DNA of 64,000 bases from Paracoccus sp. MKU1 (lineage in GTDB: Bacteria > Pseudomonadota > Alphaproteobacteria > Rhodobacterales > Rhodobacteraceae). Positions 44,028-51,919 of this stretch are shown in pieces. The position numbers and the translations under genes were made by a program. The notes beneath the pieces are model-generated. The model was given only the letters and a program-made list of their open reading frames with translations, was not told the origin of the DNA and made no database searches. Location: positions 1 through 64,000 of the forward strand of contig NZ_LLWQ01000213.1 in assembly GCF_001447385.1 (NCBI RefSeq). The letters are read 5' to 3'. Each line of letters starts with the position of its first letter. The stretch's first letter is position 1.

Positions 44028-46198
44028 TGCGGCAACTTCGAAAAGACTTCGATCAGCGCACGGTTCTCGAGCAGCGCCAGCTGCTCGGCCGGACCGAGAA
44101 AGCCTAGTGCCTGCGCCTGCGAGGCGGCATGGCCGATCTTGGCCTCGGCCGAAATGGCATCCAGCCGCTCCTCGACCGGCCCGCGTGGGCTGTCGGGCAA
44201 AAGCGCCAGGATGCGCGCGCGCAGCGCGGCATCGCGGCCCAGGCTCTCCAGGCCGCCGCGCGGCAGCATGCCGGCGATGCGGAAATCCAGCGCATTGGCG
44301 GCGGTCAGCACCTCGGGCGGCTCGCGCTCCTCAGGGGTGACCAGCAGGCCCTGCCGGCGCGCCCAGCGGCCGAAGACCGGGCTGGCCGACCAGCGCGAGG
44401 TCAGCGGCGACAGGATCAGCCCGGCCAGGATCGGCGACAGCCAGACCAGTTGCCAGGGCGACAGGAAGGCCAGCACGACCAGCGTGGCGATCCCCAGCGC
44501 GACATGCAGCGCATGGCGGCGCAGCACGACATGCCAGGGCGGCATCTGGCCGGCGCGGACCTGCGCCTCCCAGCCGGAATCGCGGCCGCGCAGGATCTCG
44601 ATGATCTGCCGGGTCTGGATCAGCATCTGCACCGGCGCGATCAGCGCCGAAAGCACGATCTCGAACATGGCCGAGGCGAGCAGCCGCACGTTGCCGCCCG
44701 AATCCTTGGCCAGCGGCCGTAGCCAGGCGCGGAAGATGGCGATGAACTTCGGCACCAGCAGGAAGGACATGGCGGCGATGAACAGCCACAGCATCCGCAC
44801 CGGATCGAAGGTCGGCCAGGTCGGGAACAGCTGATAGGTCTGCGGGAAGTAATCCGGCCGCGACAGCAGCACATTGGCCGACAGCGCCAACCCGACCAGG
44901 ATCATCGCCAGCCAGATCGGCGACATCAGAAAGCCCAGCATGCCGATGACGAAATGCACCCGGCTGATCCAGGCGAAGCCGCGCGAAAAGATCAGCCGCG
45001 CATGTTGCAGGTTGCCCTGCGCCCAGCGGCGCTCGCGCACGGCCATGTCCAGCAGCGTGGGCGGGCAGCCCTCGAAGCTCTGGCGCAGATCGTGGTCCAG
45101 CCGCACCTTCCAGCCGGCGCGGCGCAGCAGCGCGGCCTCGACGAAGTCATGGCTCAGGATGGTGCCGCCGAAGGGCGGCTTGCCCGGCAGTTCCGGCAAC
45201 CCGCAGCATTGCGCAAAGGCGCCGACGCGGATGATCGCGTTATGGCCCCAGAAGTTGCCGCTGTCGCCCGACCAGGCCGCGACACCGCGGGCAATGGCCG
45301 GGCCATAGATGCGGCCGGCGAATTGCGTCAGCCGGGCGAAGATGGTCTGGCCGCCGACCAGCATCGGCATGGTCTGGATCAACCCCACCGCCGGATCGGC
45401 ATTCATCCGCGCCGACAGCGCCTTGATCGTGGCCGCACCGACCACGCTGTCGGCGTCCAGCACTACCATCTGGTCATAGCGCCCGCCCCAGCGGCGCACG
45501 AATTCCCCGACATTGCCGGCCTTGCGGCCCTTGTTGGAGCTGCGGCGCCGATACCAGACCGGCACCGGAGAGATGTCGCGCAACCGGCTGATCGCTGCCA
45601 TCTCCTCGAAGACGGCGCGCGGCTCGCGGCTGTCGGACAGCACGAAGATCTCGGCCCTGTTGCCCAGCCCCACGCGATAGAGGTCGCGCGCCAAGGCAGC
45701 CAGCAGCCCCGCCGTGGCAGCCGCGTTCTCGTGATAGACCGGCATGACCACGGCGACCTTTGCCTCGTTCGGGCCGTCCGGGGTGCGCAAGCGGCGGGCG
45801 AAAAGCCCCGAGACCATCGAGGTGAAGGAGAACCCGACCCAGGTGAAGGTCAGCGCGAACAGCACCAGCAGCACCGATTGCAGCCAGGTCATGTTCGAGC
45901 CGAAGGTCAGGACCATCTGCCGCCAGCCCGCCCAGGCGATCGCCGCGGCCCCGCCAAAGGCGACCAGTCGCGCCGCGATAGTGCCAAGCGAGGGCCAGCG
46001 GCTGTCCGGCCCCAGCGGCGGGCGGCCGCGGAAATCCTGCTCGGGCATGTCCAGCGGCGCCTCGGGCGGCGTGGCCGGCCCACCAGGCTGTGGCAGGTCC
46101 AGCACCTCCCAGCTTTCCTCGGCGGAAAGCGGCAGGGTGCGGGTCTCGCTGGCCGGGAACGGGCCCGGCTGGCCGCTTCTGGTGCTCACGTCGCTCAC
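44024..46198 (-). CDS. opgH: glucan glucosyltransferase OpgH
   Basis: The 724-residue inner-membrane enzyme polymerises the beta-glucan backbone of osmoregulated periplasmic glucans. Two N-terminal membrane segments (VAFGGAAAIAWAGWRQMVL, LQSVLLVLFALTFTWVGFSF) precede a family 2 glycosyltransferase domain. That domain has AVVMPVYHENAAAT near 150, DQMVVLDADSVV near 245 and the RERRWAQGNLQH motif near 375. Several C-terminal helices follow. The start is GTG at 46198 overlapping the opgG stop. Confidence 0.93.
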   Translation of the reverse strand: MSDVSTRSGQPGPFPASETRTLPLSAEESWEVLDLPQPGGPATPPEAPLDMPEQDFRGRPPLGPDSRWPSLGTIAARLVAFGGAAAIAWAGWRQMVLTFGSNMTWLQSVLLVLFALTFTWVGFSFTSMVSGLFARRLRTPDGPNEAKVAVVMPVYHENAAATAGLLAALARDLYRVGLGNRAEIFVLSDSREPRAVFEEMAAISRLRDISPVPVWYRRRSSNKGRKAGNVGEFVRRWGGRYDQMVVLDADSVVGAATIKALSARMNADPAVGLIQTMPMLVGGQTIFARLTQFAGRIYGPAIARGVAAWSGDSGNFWGHNAIIRVGAFAQCCGLPELPGKPPFGGTILSHDFVEAALLRRAGWKVRLDHDLRQSFEGCPPTLLDMAVRERRWAQGNLQHARLIFSRGFAWISRVHFVIGMLGFLMSPIWLAMILVGLALSANVLLSRPDYFPQTYQLFPTWPTFDPVRMLWLFIAAMSFLLVPKFIAIFRAWLRPLAKDSGGNVRLLASAMFEIVLSALIAPVQMLIQTRQIIEILRGRDSGWEAQVRAGQMPPWHVVLRRHALHVALGIATLVVLAFLSPWQLVWLSPILAGLILSPLTSRWSASPVFGRWARRQGLLVTPEEREPPEVLTAANALDFRIAGMLPRGGLESLGRDAALRARILALLPDSPRGPVEERLDAISAEAKIGHAASQAQALGFLGPAEQLALLENRALIEVFSKLPQ

Positions 46199-47775
46199 TC
46201 GCGTGTCCAGCGGGCGATCCAGGTCTCGCTGAGCGGGCCGTTCGGACCGTTCAGCACCGCCGAGAGATCGGCCAGCTTGGCGCCTTCGGGCAGGTATTCG
46301 AAGGCCAGCCGCATCCGGCCCTGTTCCGGCAGGCGCAGCAGGTAGCTGTGCCCGATCCGCCCGGCCGAGGCGCGCAGCTGCGGCACCGGATCCTCGGAGC
46401 CGAACAGCCCCAGATCGAAGTCGACGATATAGGTGCGGCCGTTGGGATTGTTGATCGCCCTGCCCGACATGGTTTCGATTACACGGGAAATCGGCGCACT
46501 GTCAGGGACTTCCGCCGCAAAAGCCAGAATATAGTTGAAGTCGTAGCGATTGCCTTTCACCAGCGCGTCGGCCGGCTGCCAGAACGAGACGATATTGTCG
46601 TTGAACTCGTTCTCGACCGGGATCTCGATCAGGGTGACGGTGCCCTTGCCCCAGTCGTCCTGCGGCGCGATCCAGGCCGAGGGGCGCTTTTCATAGCGCG
46701 CCTCGGCATCCTTGTAGGATTCGAAGTCCCGCGCCCGCTGCGCCAGGCCGAAGCCCAGCGGATCGTTGTCCATGAAGGCCGAGACCTGCAAGGTGCTGTG
46801 TCCCGACAGCACCCGCCACAGCCGCTGCTCGCTGCCGGTCAGCATCTGCAACCCGTCGCTGTCATGGACGGCAGGGCGGTAATCGTCGACGCGCGACCGG
46901 TCGGTCGGCCCGAACCAATACATCGAGGTCAGGGGCGCGATGCCGGCATTGCGCATGTCCTGACGCGGGAACAGCGAGACGCGAGTATCGAAGACCGTCT
47001 CGGCGCCCGGCGTGATCCGGAACTCGAAGGCGCCCGAGACCGAGCGGCTGTCCAGCAGCGCATGGACCAGCACCGAGCGGTCCTGCGGGCCGGGCTTGTG
47101 GATCCAGAAGCCGCGGAACAGCGGAAACTCCTCGCCCTCGGCGCTGCCGGTGCCGATGGCAAGGCCACGCGCCGACAGCCCGTAAAGCGTGCCGCGAGCA
47201 ACGGCGCGGAAATAGCTGGCGCCCTGGAAGACCGCGATCTCGTCCATGACATCGGGCCGGTTCAGCGGTGCCCGGATGCGGAACCCCGACCAGCCCATGT
47301 CGCCCAGCGTCTCGTAATCGACGCCGTCGGGAAATTGCACCGGGTCGAAATCGAACATATGCGGGTCGAACCGGACCGGGATCACCACGCCGTCATCGAC
47401 CAGGCTGATATCGACAGGCTCATGGAAGATCGCGCCGGGCGGCAGCAGGTCCAGCGCGAAATCGCGGCCGCCGGCCCAGGGGTCGCGGTCGCGGCGAAAG
47501 CGGATGCCGCGATACTGGTCATAGGTCAGGTTGGCGAAGGTGCCGACCAGTTCGGCATCGCGATATTCATAGGGGTTCGCGGCCAGCTCCCTGGCCATTT
47601 CCGCCACGTCCTCGAAGCCGAAGGGCCTGGGCGCGGCCTGCTCGGCCGGTTCGGCGGCGGCTTCCGGCTGGGCTTCGGGGCTTTCCTGCGCCAAGGCCGC
47701 CCCCAGCGAGGATGACAGCGCGCTGACGGCCGTCATGGCCGCTCCGGCAGAGATGACAAATTCGCGACGACGCAT
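46195..47775 (-). CDS. opgG: periplasmic glucan biosynthesis protein OpgG
   Basis: The 526-residue precursor has a Tat signal (MRRREFVISAGAAMTAVSALSSSLGAALA) and the MdoG domain: FGFEDVAEMARELAANPYEYRD near residues 52-73, QYRGIRFRRDRDPWAG and the C-terminal Ig-like part ending LSETWIARWTRE. OpgG acts in the periplasm on the glucan backbone, required with OpgH for glucan production. The ATG at 47775 gives the Tat signal at the very N-terminus, so it is preferred to the upstream in-frame ATG at 47850. First gene of the opg operon. Confidence 0.93.
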   Translation of the reverse strand: MRRREFVISAGAAMTAVSALSSSLGAALAQESPEAQPEAAAEPAEQAAPRPFGFEDVAEMARELAANPYEYRDAELVGTFANLTYDQYRGIRFRRDRDPWAGGRDFALDLLPPGAIFHEPVDISLVDDGVVIPVRFDPHMFDFDPVQFPDGVDYETLGDMGWSGFRIRAPLNRPDVMDEIAVFQGASYFRAVARGTLYGLSARGLAIGTGSAEGEEFPLFRGFWIHKPGPQDRSVLVHALLDSRSVSGAFEFRITPGAETVFDTRVSLFPRQDMRNAGIAPLTSMYWFGPTDRSRVDDYRPAVHDSDGLQMLTGSEQRLWRVLSGHSTLQVSAFMDNDPLGFGLAQRARDFESYKDAEARYEKRPSAWIAPQDDWGKGTVTLIEIPVENEFNDNIVSFWQPADALVKGNRYDFNYILAFAAEVPDSAPISRVIETMSGRAINNPNGRTYIVDFDLGLFGSEDPVPQLRASAGRIGHSYLLRLPEQGRMRLAFEYLPEGAKLADLSAVLNGPNGPLSETWIARWTRE

Positions 47776-47960
47776 CGACCGACCCCATGTTTCGGGCAGG
47801 AAAGCCCGGAAATTCCGTGGGGATTTCGCATTGCCGCGCAGATCAGGCAAGCCTTTTCGCGCCGGAAGGCAGGCTCTTGCCGAGAGTTGATCGAAATCGC
47901 CGCGCGAAAGGGCCGCGCCGGCTGGAAAGCCCGCGCGGCCCGAAGCGCCTGTAACCTGCC

Positions 47961-48869
47961 TCAGCGGTTGATTTCCCGCATGACCTGCCCTTGGGGATTC
48001 AGCTCGACCGCGACCGGCTCGCCTTCTGGGTTCACGGCCTGCGCCACGACGCGCGGCCCGTCCTGCATGATCTCGCCGATGCGGCTATAGCCGGCCGAGG
48101 TCAGCGCCATGCGCACCTCGCCCCGGTCGATCTGGACGGGCGACAGCGCGCCCTGGCGCTGCGGTGCGTCCGCGGCAGGGGCCTCGGGCGCGGTGCCGGC
48201 GGGCGGCGGCGGCATGTCGCGCCCCGGCGCCGCCCGGTCTCCGCGATCCCAGCCCCGGTCCCCGCGCGGCCCATGGTGGCCGTCGCGATGGCCGTCCCGC
48301 CGGTCATGCCCGCGATGGTCGTCGCGGCCCTTGTCGCGGCGGTCATGCGCCCGCTTGTCGTGCCAGCCGTCGCGACCCGCATCGCCCCGGCCAAAGCGCA
48401 GCAGCGTGCCGTCCTGGGCAAAGGCGGCGCGGAGCGTGTTCTCTTCACCGTCCTGCCCGGCCAGCATCACGCCGCGCTCGCCGGAGAACACCGCCTTCAG
48501 CGTGCCCAGCTCGCCAAAGATCGCGTTGTCACGCACCGCTTGCGGCACCAGTTGATCGACCAGCGCCTGCGGCAGGGCCGCATCGCCCCTGGCGCGCATC
48601 CCGCGCAACTGGCCCTTGTCGTCCAGCATGGCGTCGATCTGCGTGCCGTCGGGCAGCTTGCCCTCGATCCGGGTGGAGCCGCGCGGGCCGCGCTTGCTGA
48701 CAACCTCGCTCAGCCCGGCGTCCTGCAACACCTTGGGCAGCACCAGCGGTGCCTGGGCCTCGGCCGCAGGCGGCGGCGGGACGGCGGGCGTCTCTTGCGC
48801 CAGCACCGGCGCCCCAAGCACCGCCAGCAGGGCCGAAAGCGCGATCGAGGTCGAGAGTTTTCTGCTCAT
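47961..48869 (-). CDS. periplasmic protein with two PepSY-like halves and a His/Asp/Arg-rich linker
   Basis: The 302-residue precursor starts with a Sec signal (cleavage after VLAQ, residue 25). Residues 47-92 (LQDAGLSEVVSKRG...DDKGQLRGM) and the C-terminal 50 residues (LTSAGYSRIGEIM...NPQGQVMREI) look like two related PepSY-type folds. Between them, residues 166-212 are extremely rich in His, Asp, Arg and Gly with repeated HDRRD units, a plausible metal-binding or RNA-like polyampholyte tract. I do not recognise the protein. AAGGA lies before the ATG. It is transcribed divergently from a PepSY-regulator-kinase operon, with which it probably shares control. Confidence 0.78.
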   Translation of the reverse strand: MSRKLSTSIALSALLAVLGAPVLAQETPAVPPPPAAEAQAPLVLPKVLQDAGLSEVVSKRGPRGSTRIEGKLPDGTQIDAMLDDKGQLRGMRARGDAALPQALVDQLVPQAVRDNAIFGELGTLKAVFSGERGVMLAGQDGEENTLRAAFAQDGTLLRFGRGDAGRDGWHDKRAHDRRDKGRDDHRGHDRRDGHRDGHHGPRGDRGWDRGDRAAPGRDMPPPPAGTAPEAPAADAPQRQGALSPVQIDRGEVRMALTSAGYSRIGEIMQDGPRVVAQAVNPEGEPVAVELNPQGQVMREINR

Positions 48870-48937
48870 CTCTGGTTCCTTCCTTATCGGGACATCCTTA
48901 GCGGCCCCGGACGAATCGGGTGATAGCCCCTGCCCGG

Positions 48938-48974
48938 CCAACCAAAGACCAACGACCCGTTTGGCTTTCGTTTG
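48938..48974. promoter_or_regulatory. two PhoP-box-like direct repeats in a divergent promoter region
   Basis: Plus strand: CGTTTG, GCTTT, CGTTTG at 48958-48973. Minus strand: CGTTGG, TCTTT, GGTTGG at 48954-48938. Hexamers spaced by 5 bases (11-base period) are the layout of PhoP-class response-regulator sites. One pair faces each divergent gene. Confidence 0.5.
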
Positions 48975-48998
48975 GATTTCGCCCATTACATAGAGCCG

Positions 48999-49397
48999 AT
49001 GAACCGCTTGCGCATCATATCCCTGCCGCTTCTTGCTGCGCTTGCGCTGGCCCCCGCCACATTTGGCGACGAGCGCAAGCGCGGCCACGGCCCGCCCTGG
49101 CCCGAAGACTGGGCGCCCGAATTCGACAGCCTTGGGCGGCACGACTTCCGGATCCTGCCGCTCAACCGCGCCGTCGAGATCGTCGGCGAACGGTTCCGCG
49201 GCCGGCTGATCGCGGCCCGCATCGTGCCGCCCACCGCAGAGGAACGCGCGCGCGGCGTGATCCTGGTGCATGAGCTGCGCCTGCTGACGCCAAAGCGCGA
49301 CGTGCTGCTGATCCGCCTGGACGCACATAGTGGCGATTTTCTGGAAGTGGCGGGCGCCGGGCTGACCGATGCCCGCAAGAAGGGTCCCAAGCCATGA
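48999..49397 (+). CDS. PepSY-like periplasmic protein linked to the two-component system
   Basis: The 132-residue precursor has a Sec signal (MNRLRIISLPLLAALALAPATFG) and a small domain that resembles PepSY: HDFRILPLNRAVEIVGERFRGRLIAARIVP, then GVILVHELRLLTPKRDVLLIRLDAHSGDFLEVAG. Such proteins often sit beside sensor kinases and are thought to modulate them. The ATG at 48999 is chosen over TTG at 48972 because it gives a clean signal peptide. Its stop overlaps the regulator start (ATGA). In position it parallels the small periplasmic FeuN encoded before feuPQ in rhizobia. Confidence 0.8.
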   Translation: MNRLRIISLPLLAALALAPATFGDERKRGHGPPWPEDWAPEFDSLGRHDFRILPLNRAVEIVGERFRGRLIAARIVPPTAEERARGVILVHELRLLTPKRDVLLIRLDAHSGDFLEVAGAGLTDARKKGPKP

Positions 49398-50056
49398 AAT
49401 GCCTGATCGTCGAGGATGATCCGATGCTGTCCTCGCAACTGGCCGCAGCCCTGCGCGACGGCGGCTTTGCCTGCGACATCGCCGCCGACGGCACCCAGGG
49501 CGAATTCCTCGGTTCGACCGAGACCTATGACCTGGCGATCCTCGACCTCGGCCTGCCCGGACTGCCGGGGATCGAGGTGCTGACGCGCTGGCGCGAGGGC
49601 GGCGTGACCATGCCGGTGCTGATCCTGACCGCGCGCGGCGACTGGACCGACAAGGTGGCCGGCTTTCGTGCCGGGGCCGACGACTATGCCGTCAAGCCCT
49701 TTCGCCTGGAAGAGGTGGTGATCCGCGCCCAGACGCTGGTGCGCCGCGCCGCCGGCCATGCCCAGGCGGTCATCAAGGCCGGGCCGCTGCGGCTCGACAC
49801 CCAGCTGGGCGTCATCACCCGCAACGGGCTGGCGCTGAAGCTGACCGCGTTCGAGACCCGCATCCTCGCCTATCTGATCCACCACCAGAACCGCATCGTC
49901 AGCCGCAGCGAACTGTCCGACCACCTCTACGACTCCGCCGCCGACCGCGACTTCAAGTCCATCGAGGTGGTGATCGGCCGGCTGCGCAAGAAGATCGGCG
50001 AGGGCCTGATCGAGACCCGGCGCGGCGAAGGCTATGTGCTGAGGACCGCCGCTTGA
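49394..50056 (+). CDS. OmpR-family response regulator, PhoP/FeuP-like
   Basis: The 220-residue regulator has a receiver domain with acidic pocket EDD at residues 7-9, phosphoacceptor Asp51 in LAILDLGLPG, Thr in LILTARGD and Lys in YAVKPF. A winged-helix output domain follows (LTAFETRILAYLIHHQNRIVSRSELSDHLYD, then KSIEVVIGRLRKKIGEGLIETRRGEGYVL). The order PepSY-regulator-kinase resembles feuNPQ and phoPQ-type operons, and the neighbouring opg genes make periplasmic glucans a plausible target. Naming as feuP is inference. Confidence 0.92.
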   Translation: MKCLIVEDDPMLSSQLAAALRDGGFACDIAADGTQGEFLGSTETYDLAILDLGLPGLPGIEVLTRWREGGVTMPVLILTARGDWTDKVAGFRAGADDYAVKPFRLEEVVIRAQTLVRRAAGHAQAVIKAGPLRLDTQLGVITRNGLALKLTAFETRILAYLIHHQNRIVSRSELSDHLYDSAADRDFKSIEVVIGRLRKKIGEGLIETRRGEGYVLRTAA

Positions 50057-51387
50057 TCCCGCCGCGCGATTCGATCCGCGCGCGGCTGATCGGGCTGGCG
50101 GCGCTGCTGACCGGCGTGGCGCTGGTCGCGGGCTATCTCGCCATCGCCGCGATCCTGGAGGATTTCATCACCGGCCGCTTCGACGCCGAGACCGAGGCGG
50201 TGGCCGATGCGCTGATTGCCGGCGCCACCATCGACGCCGAGGGCAAGCTGGCCGCCGGCCCCGCCCCGGCCGATCCGCGTTTCCAGATGCCGCTTTCGGG
50301 CTGGTTCTGGCAATTGACGCAGGACGGTAGGGTGATGGCGAAATCGCCTTCGCTTTTCGACAATGTGCTGAACCCGCCCGAGGCGGATTTCCAGGGCGGC
50401 CCCGGCCTGGGCCCGGCGGCGGAGCCGCTGCGGGTGACGGGCCATGCCTTCACCCTGCCCGATTCCGCCTCGGCCCTGGCCGTGACCGTGACCGCGCCCC
50501 GGGCCGAGATCGACGCCGCCATGGCACGGCTGCGCCGGCCGTTGGCGGTCTCGCTCGTCGTTTTGGGACTGGCCTTGGCGGCGGCCAGCCTGCTGCAAGT
50601 GGCGGCGGGTCTGCGCAGCCTCGACCGGCTCGGCCGCGACCTGCGCCGCATCCGCACCGGCCAGGCCGACGCTCTGCCCCTGCCCGCCGTAGCCGAACTG
50701 CGCCCCATGGCCACCGAGATCAACGCACTGCTGGAGCAGAACCGCGCCGTGCTGGCCCGCGCGCGCGAGCATGTCGGCAATCTGGCGCATTCACTGAAGA
50801 CGCCGTTGGCTGCGCTGGACAATGCGCTTCCGGCCGAGCATCCGGGCCACGGGCTGATCGCCCGCATGGACCGCCAGATCGGCTGGCATCTGCGGCGCGC
50901 CCGCAGTTCGGCCGCGCCGCGACTTCTGGGCCAGCGCACGCCGGTCGCGCCGGTGATCCAGGACATCCTGCTGGTGCTGGGCGGCCCGATCCGTGAGGCG
51001 GGCCTGCACGTCGAGGTCCGCGCCGATGCCGAACCCGCCTTCGCCGGCGAGCGCCAGGATCTCGAGGAGATGATCGGCAATCTGGTCGAGAACGCGGTGA
51101 AATGGGCCTCGGCCGCGCTCCGCATCACCGCCCGGGTCGAAGGCGACCAGCTGCGCATCCTGATCGAGGACGACGGCCCCGGCATGTCGGACCAGGATCA
51201 CGCCCTGGCGCTGACCCGCGGCGCGCGGCTCGACGAGGCCGGCCCTCCGGGCACCGGCCTTGGCCTTGCCATCGTCGCCGATCTGGCCGCGCTGCATGGC
51301 GGGGAGCTGACGCTGGATCGGGCGGCCTTGGGTGGACTGGGGGCGGGCCTGCGACTGCCGGCCGCGGCGGCTGCACGGCGCGGCTAG
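50053..51387 (+). CDS. sensor histidine kinase, PhoQ/FeuQ-like
   Basis: The 444-residue kinase has two membrane segments (about residues 12-33 and 162-185) flanking a periplasmic sensor domain of about 130 residues. A HAMP-like linker and the H-box VGNLAHSLKTPLAALDNALP with phosphoacceptor His near residue 246 follow. N-box (MIGNLVENAVKWA) and G-boxes (IEDDGPGM, GTGLGLAIV) are complete. H-box sequence with HSLKTPLA is the PhoQ subclass. The start is TTG, overlapping the regulator stop as TTGA. It ends 46 bases before tRNA-Ser. Confidence 0.92.
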   Translation: MIPPRDSIRARLIGLAALLTGVALVAGYLAIAAILEDFITGRFDAETEAVADALIAGATIDAEGKLAAGPAPADPRFQMPLSGWFWQLTQDGRVMAKSPSLFDNVLNPPEADFQGGPGLGPAAEPLRVTGHAFTLPDSASALAVTVTAPRAEIDAAMARLRRPLAVSLVVLGLALAAASLLQVAAGLRSLDRLGRDLRRIRTGQADALPLPAVAELRPMATEINALLEQNRAVLARAREHVGNLAHSLKTPLAALDNALPAEHPGHGLIARMDRQIGWHLRRARSSAAPRLLGQRTPVAPVIQDILLVLGGPIREAGLHVEVRADAEPAFAGERQDLEEMIGNLVENAVKWASAALRITARVEGDQLRILIEDDGPGMSDQDHALALTRGARLDEAGPPGTGLGLAIVADLAALHGGELTLDRAALGGLGAGLRLPAAAAARRG

Positions 51388-51433
51388 ATTCCCCTTGCCT
51401 CGCATCGCGCGCCAGCCTATCCCGGCCCGGCTT

Positions 51434-51523
51434 GGAAGCGTGGCCGAGTGGTTTAAGGCTCTGGTCTTGAAAACCAGCGTGGGGGAGACCCCACCGTGGG
51501 TTCGAATCCCACCGCTTCCGCCA
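51434..51523 (+). tRNA. tRNA-Ser (TGA)
   Basis: The 90-base gene folds as a class II tRNA: acceptor GGAAGCG/CGCTTCC, anticodon arm CTGGT-CTTGAAA-ACCAG with TGA anticodon, long variable arm (CGTGGGGGAGACCCCACCG), T-arm GTGGG-TTCGAAT-CCCAC, G73 and encoded CCA. Confidence 0.97.
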
Positions 51524-51919
51524 TCGCCGCGACGTCCTGCGTAGCGGAAATTCAAGATATCCATCAAATTAATTATTTATGCCAGAAACCTACAATGGCG
51601 TTGCTTCGCATGGCGGGCAGCGGCTGAAAAAAATGGCAGGGTGAACGGTAGGCAGGACACTACGGCGGGAACGACGCTGCCGACGGAACGGGACGCGCGG
51701 GCGGCGAAGCGGACCAGGCACGACGGGCGCAGGAGCGCCCATGCCCACAGCGGCGGGCGGCTGCAAAGGCCTTTACCACAAATCGGCCCGCTTGGCTGCT
51801 GCGCATCATGGTCGGCGCCAAGCGGCGCGAAATCGGGCAAGCTATCCGCCCCGGAGGGAGATCGTCCGGATCGATCCCATGGCCCGCATCCCCCTGCGCT
51901 ACCGACGGGAGGCAGCCGT
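51524..51919. other. gene-free stretch 3' of tRNA-Ser
   Basis: About 400 bases between tRNA-Ser and the hflX stop contain no gene I can support. It begins with an A+T-rich segment (51560-51580) unlike its surroundings, then GC-rich sequence with open frames that lack family features. No clear hflX terminator is seen. A decayed insertion next to the tRNA 3' end is possible. Confidence 0.45.

Noticed and set aside
40983..44834. A 1283-codon plus-strand frame opposite nadD, fhs, opgC and opgH
   Set aside because: No domain is recognisable, and four convincing genes occupy the other strand with coupled starts.
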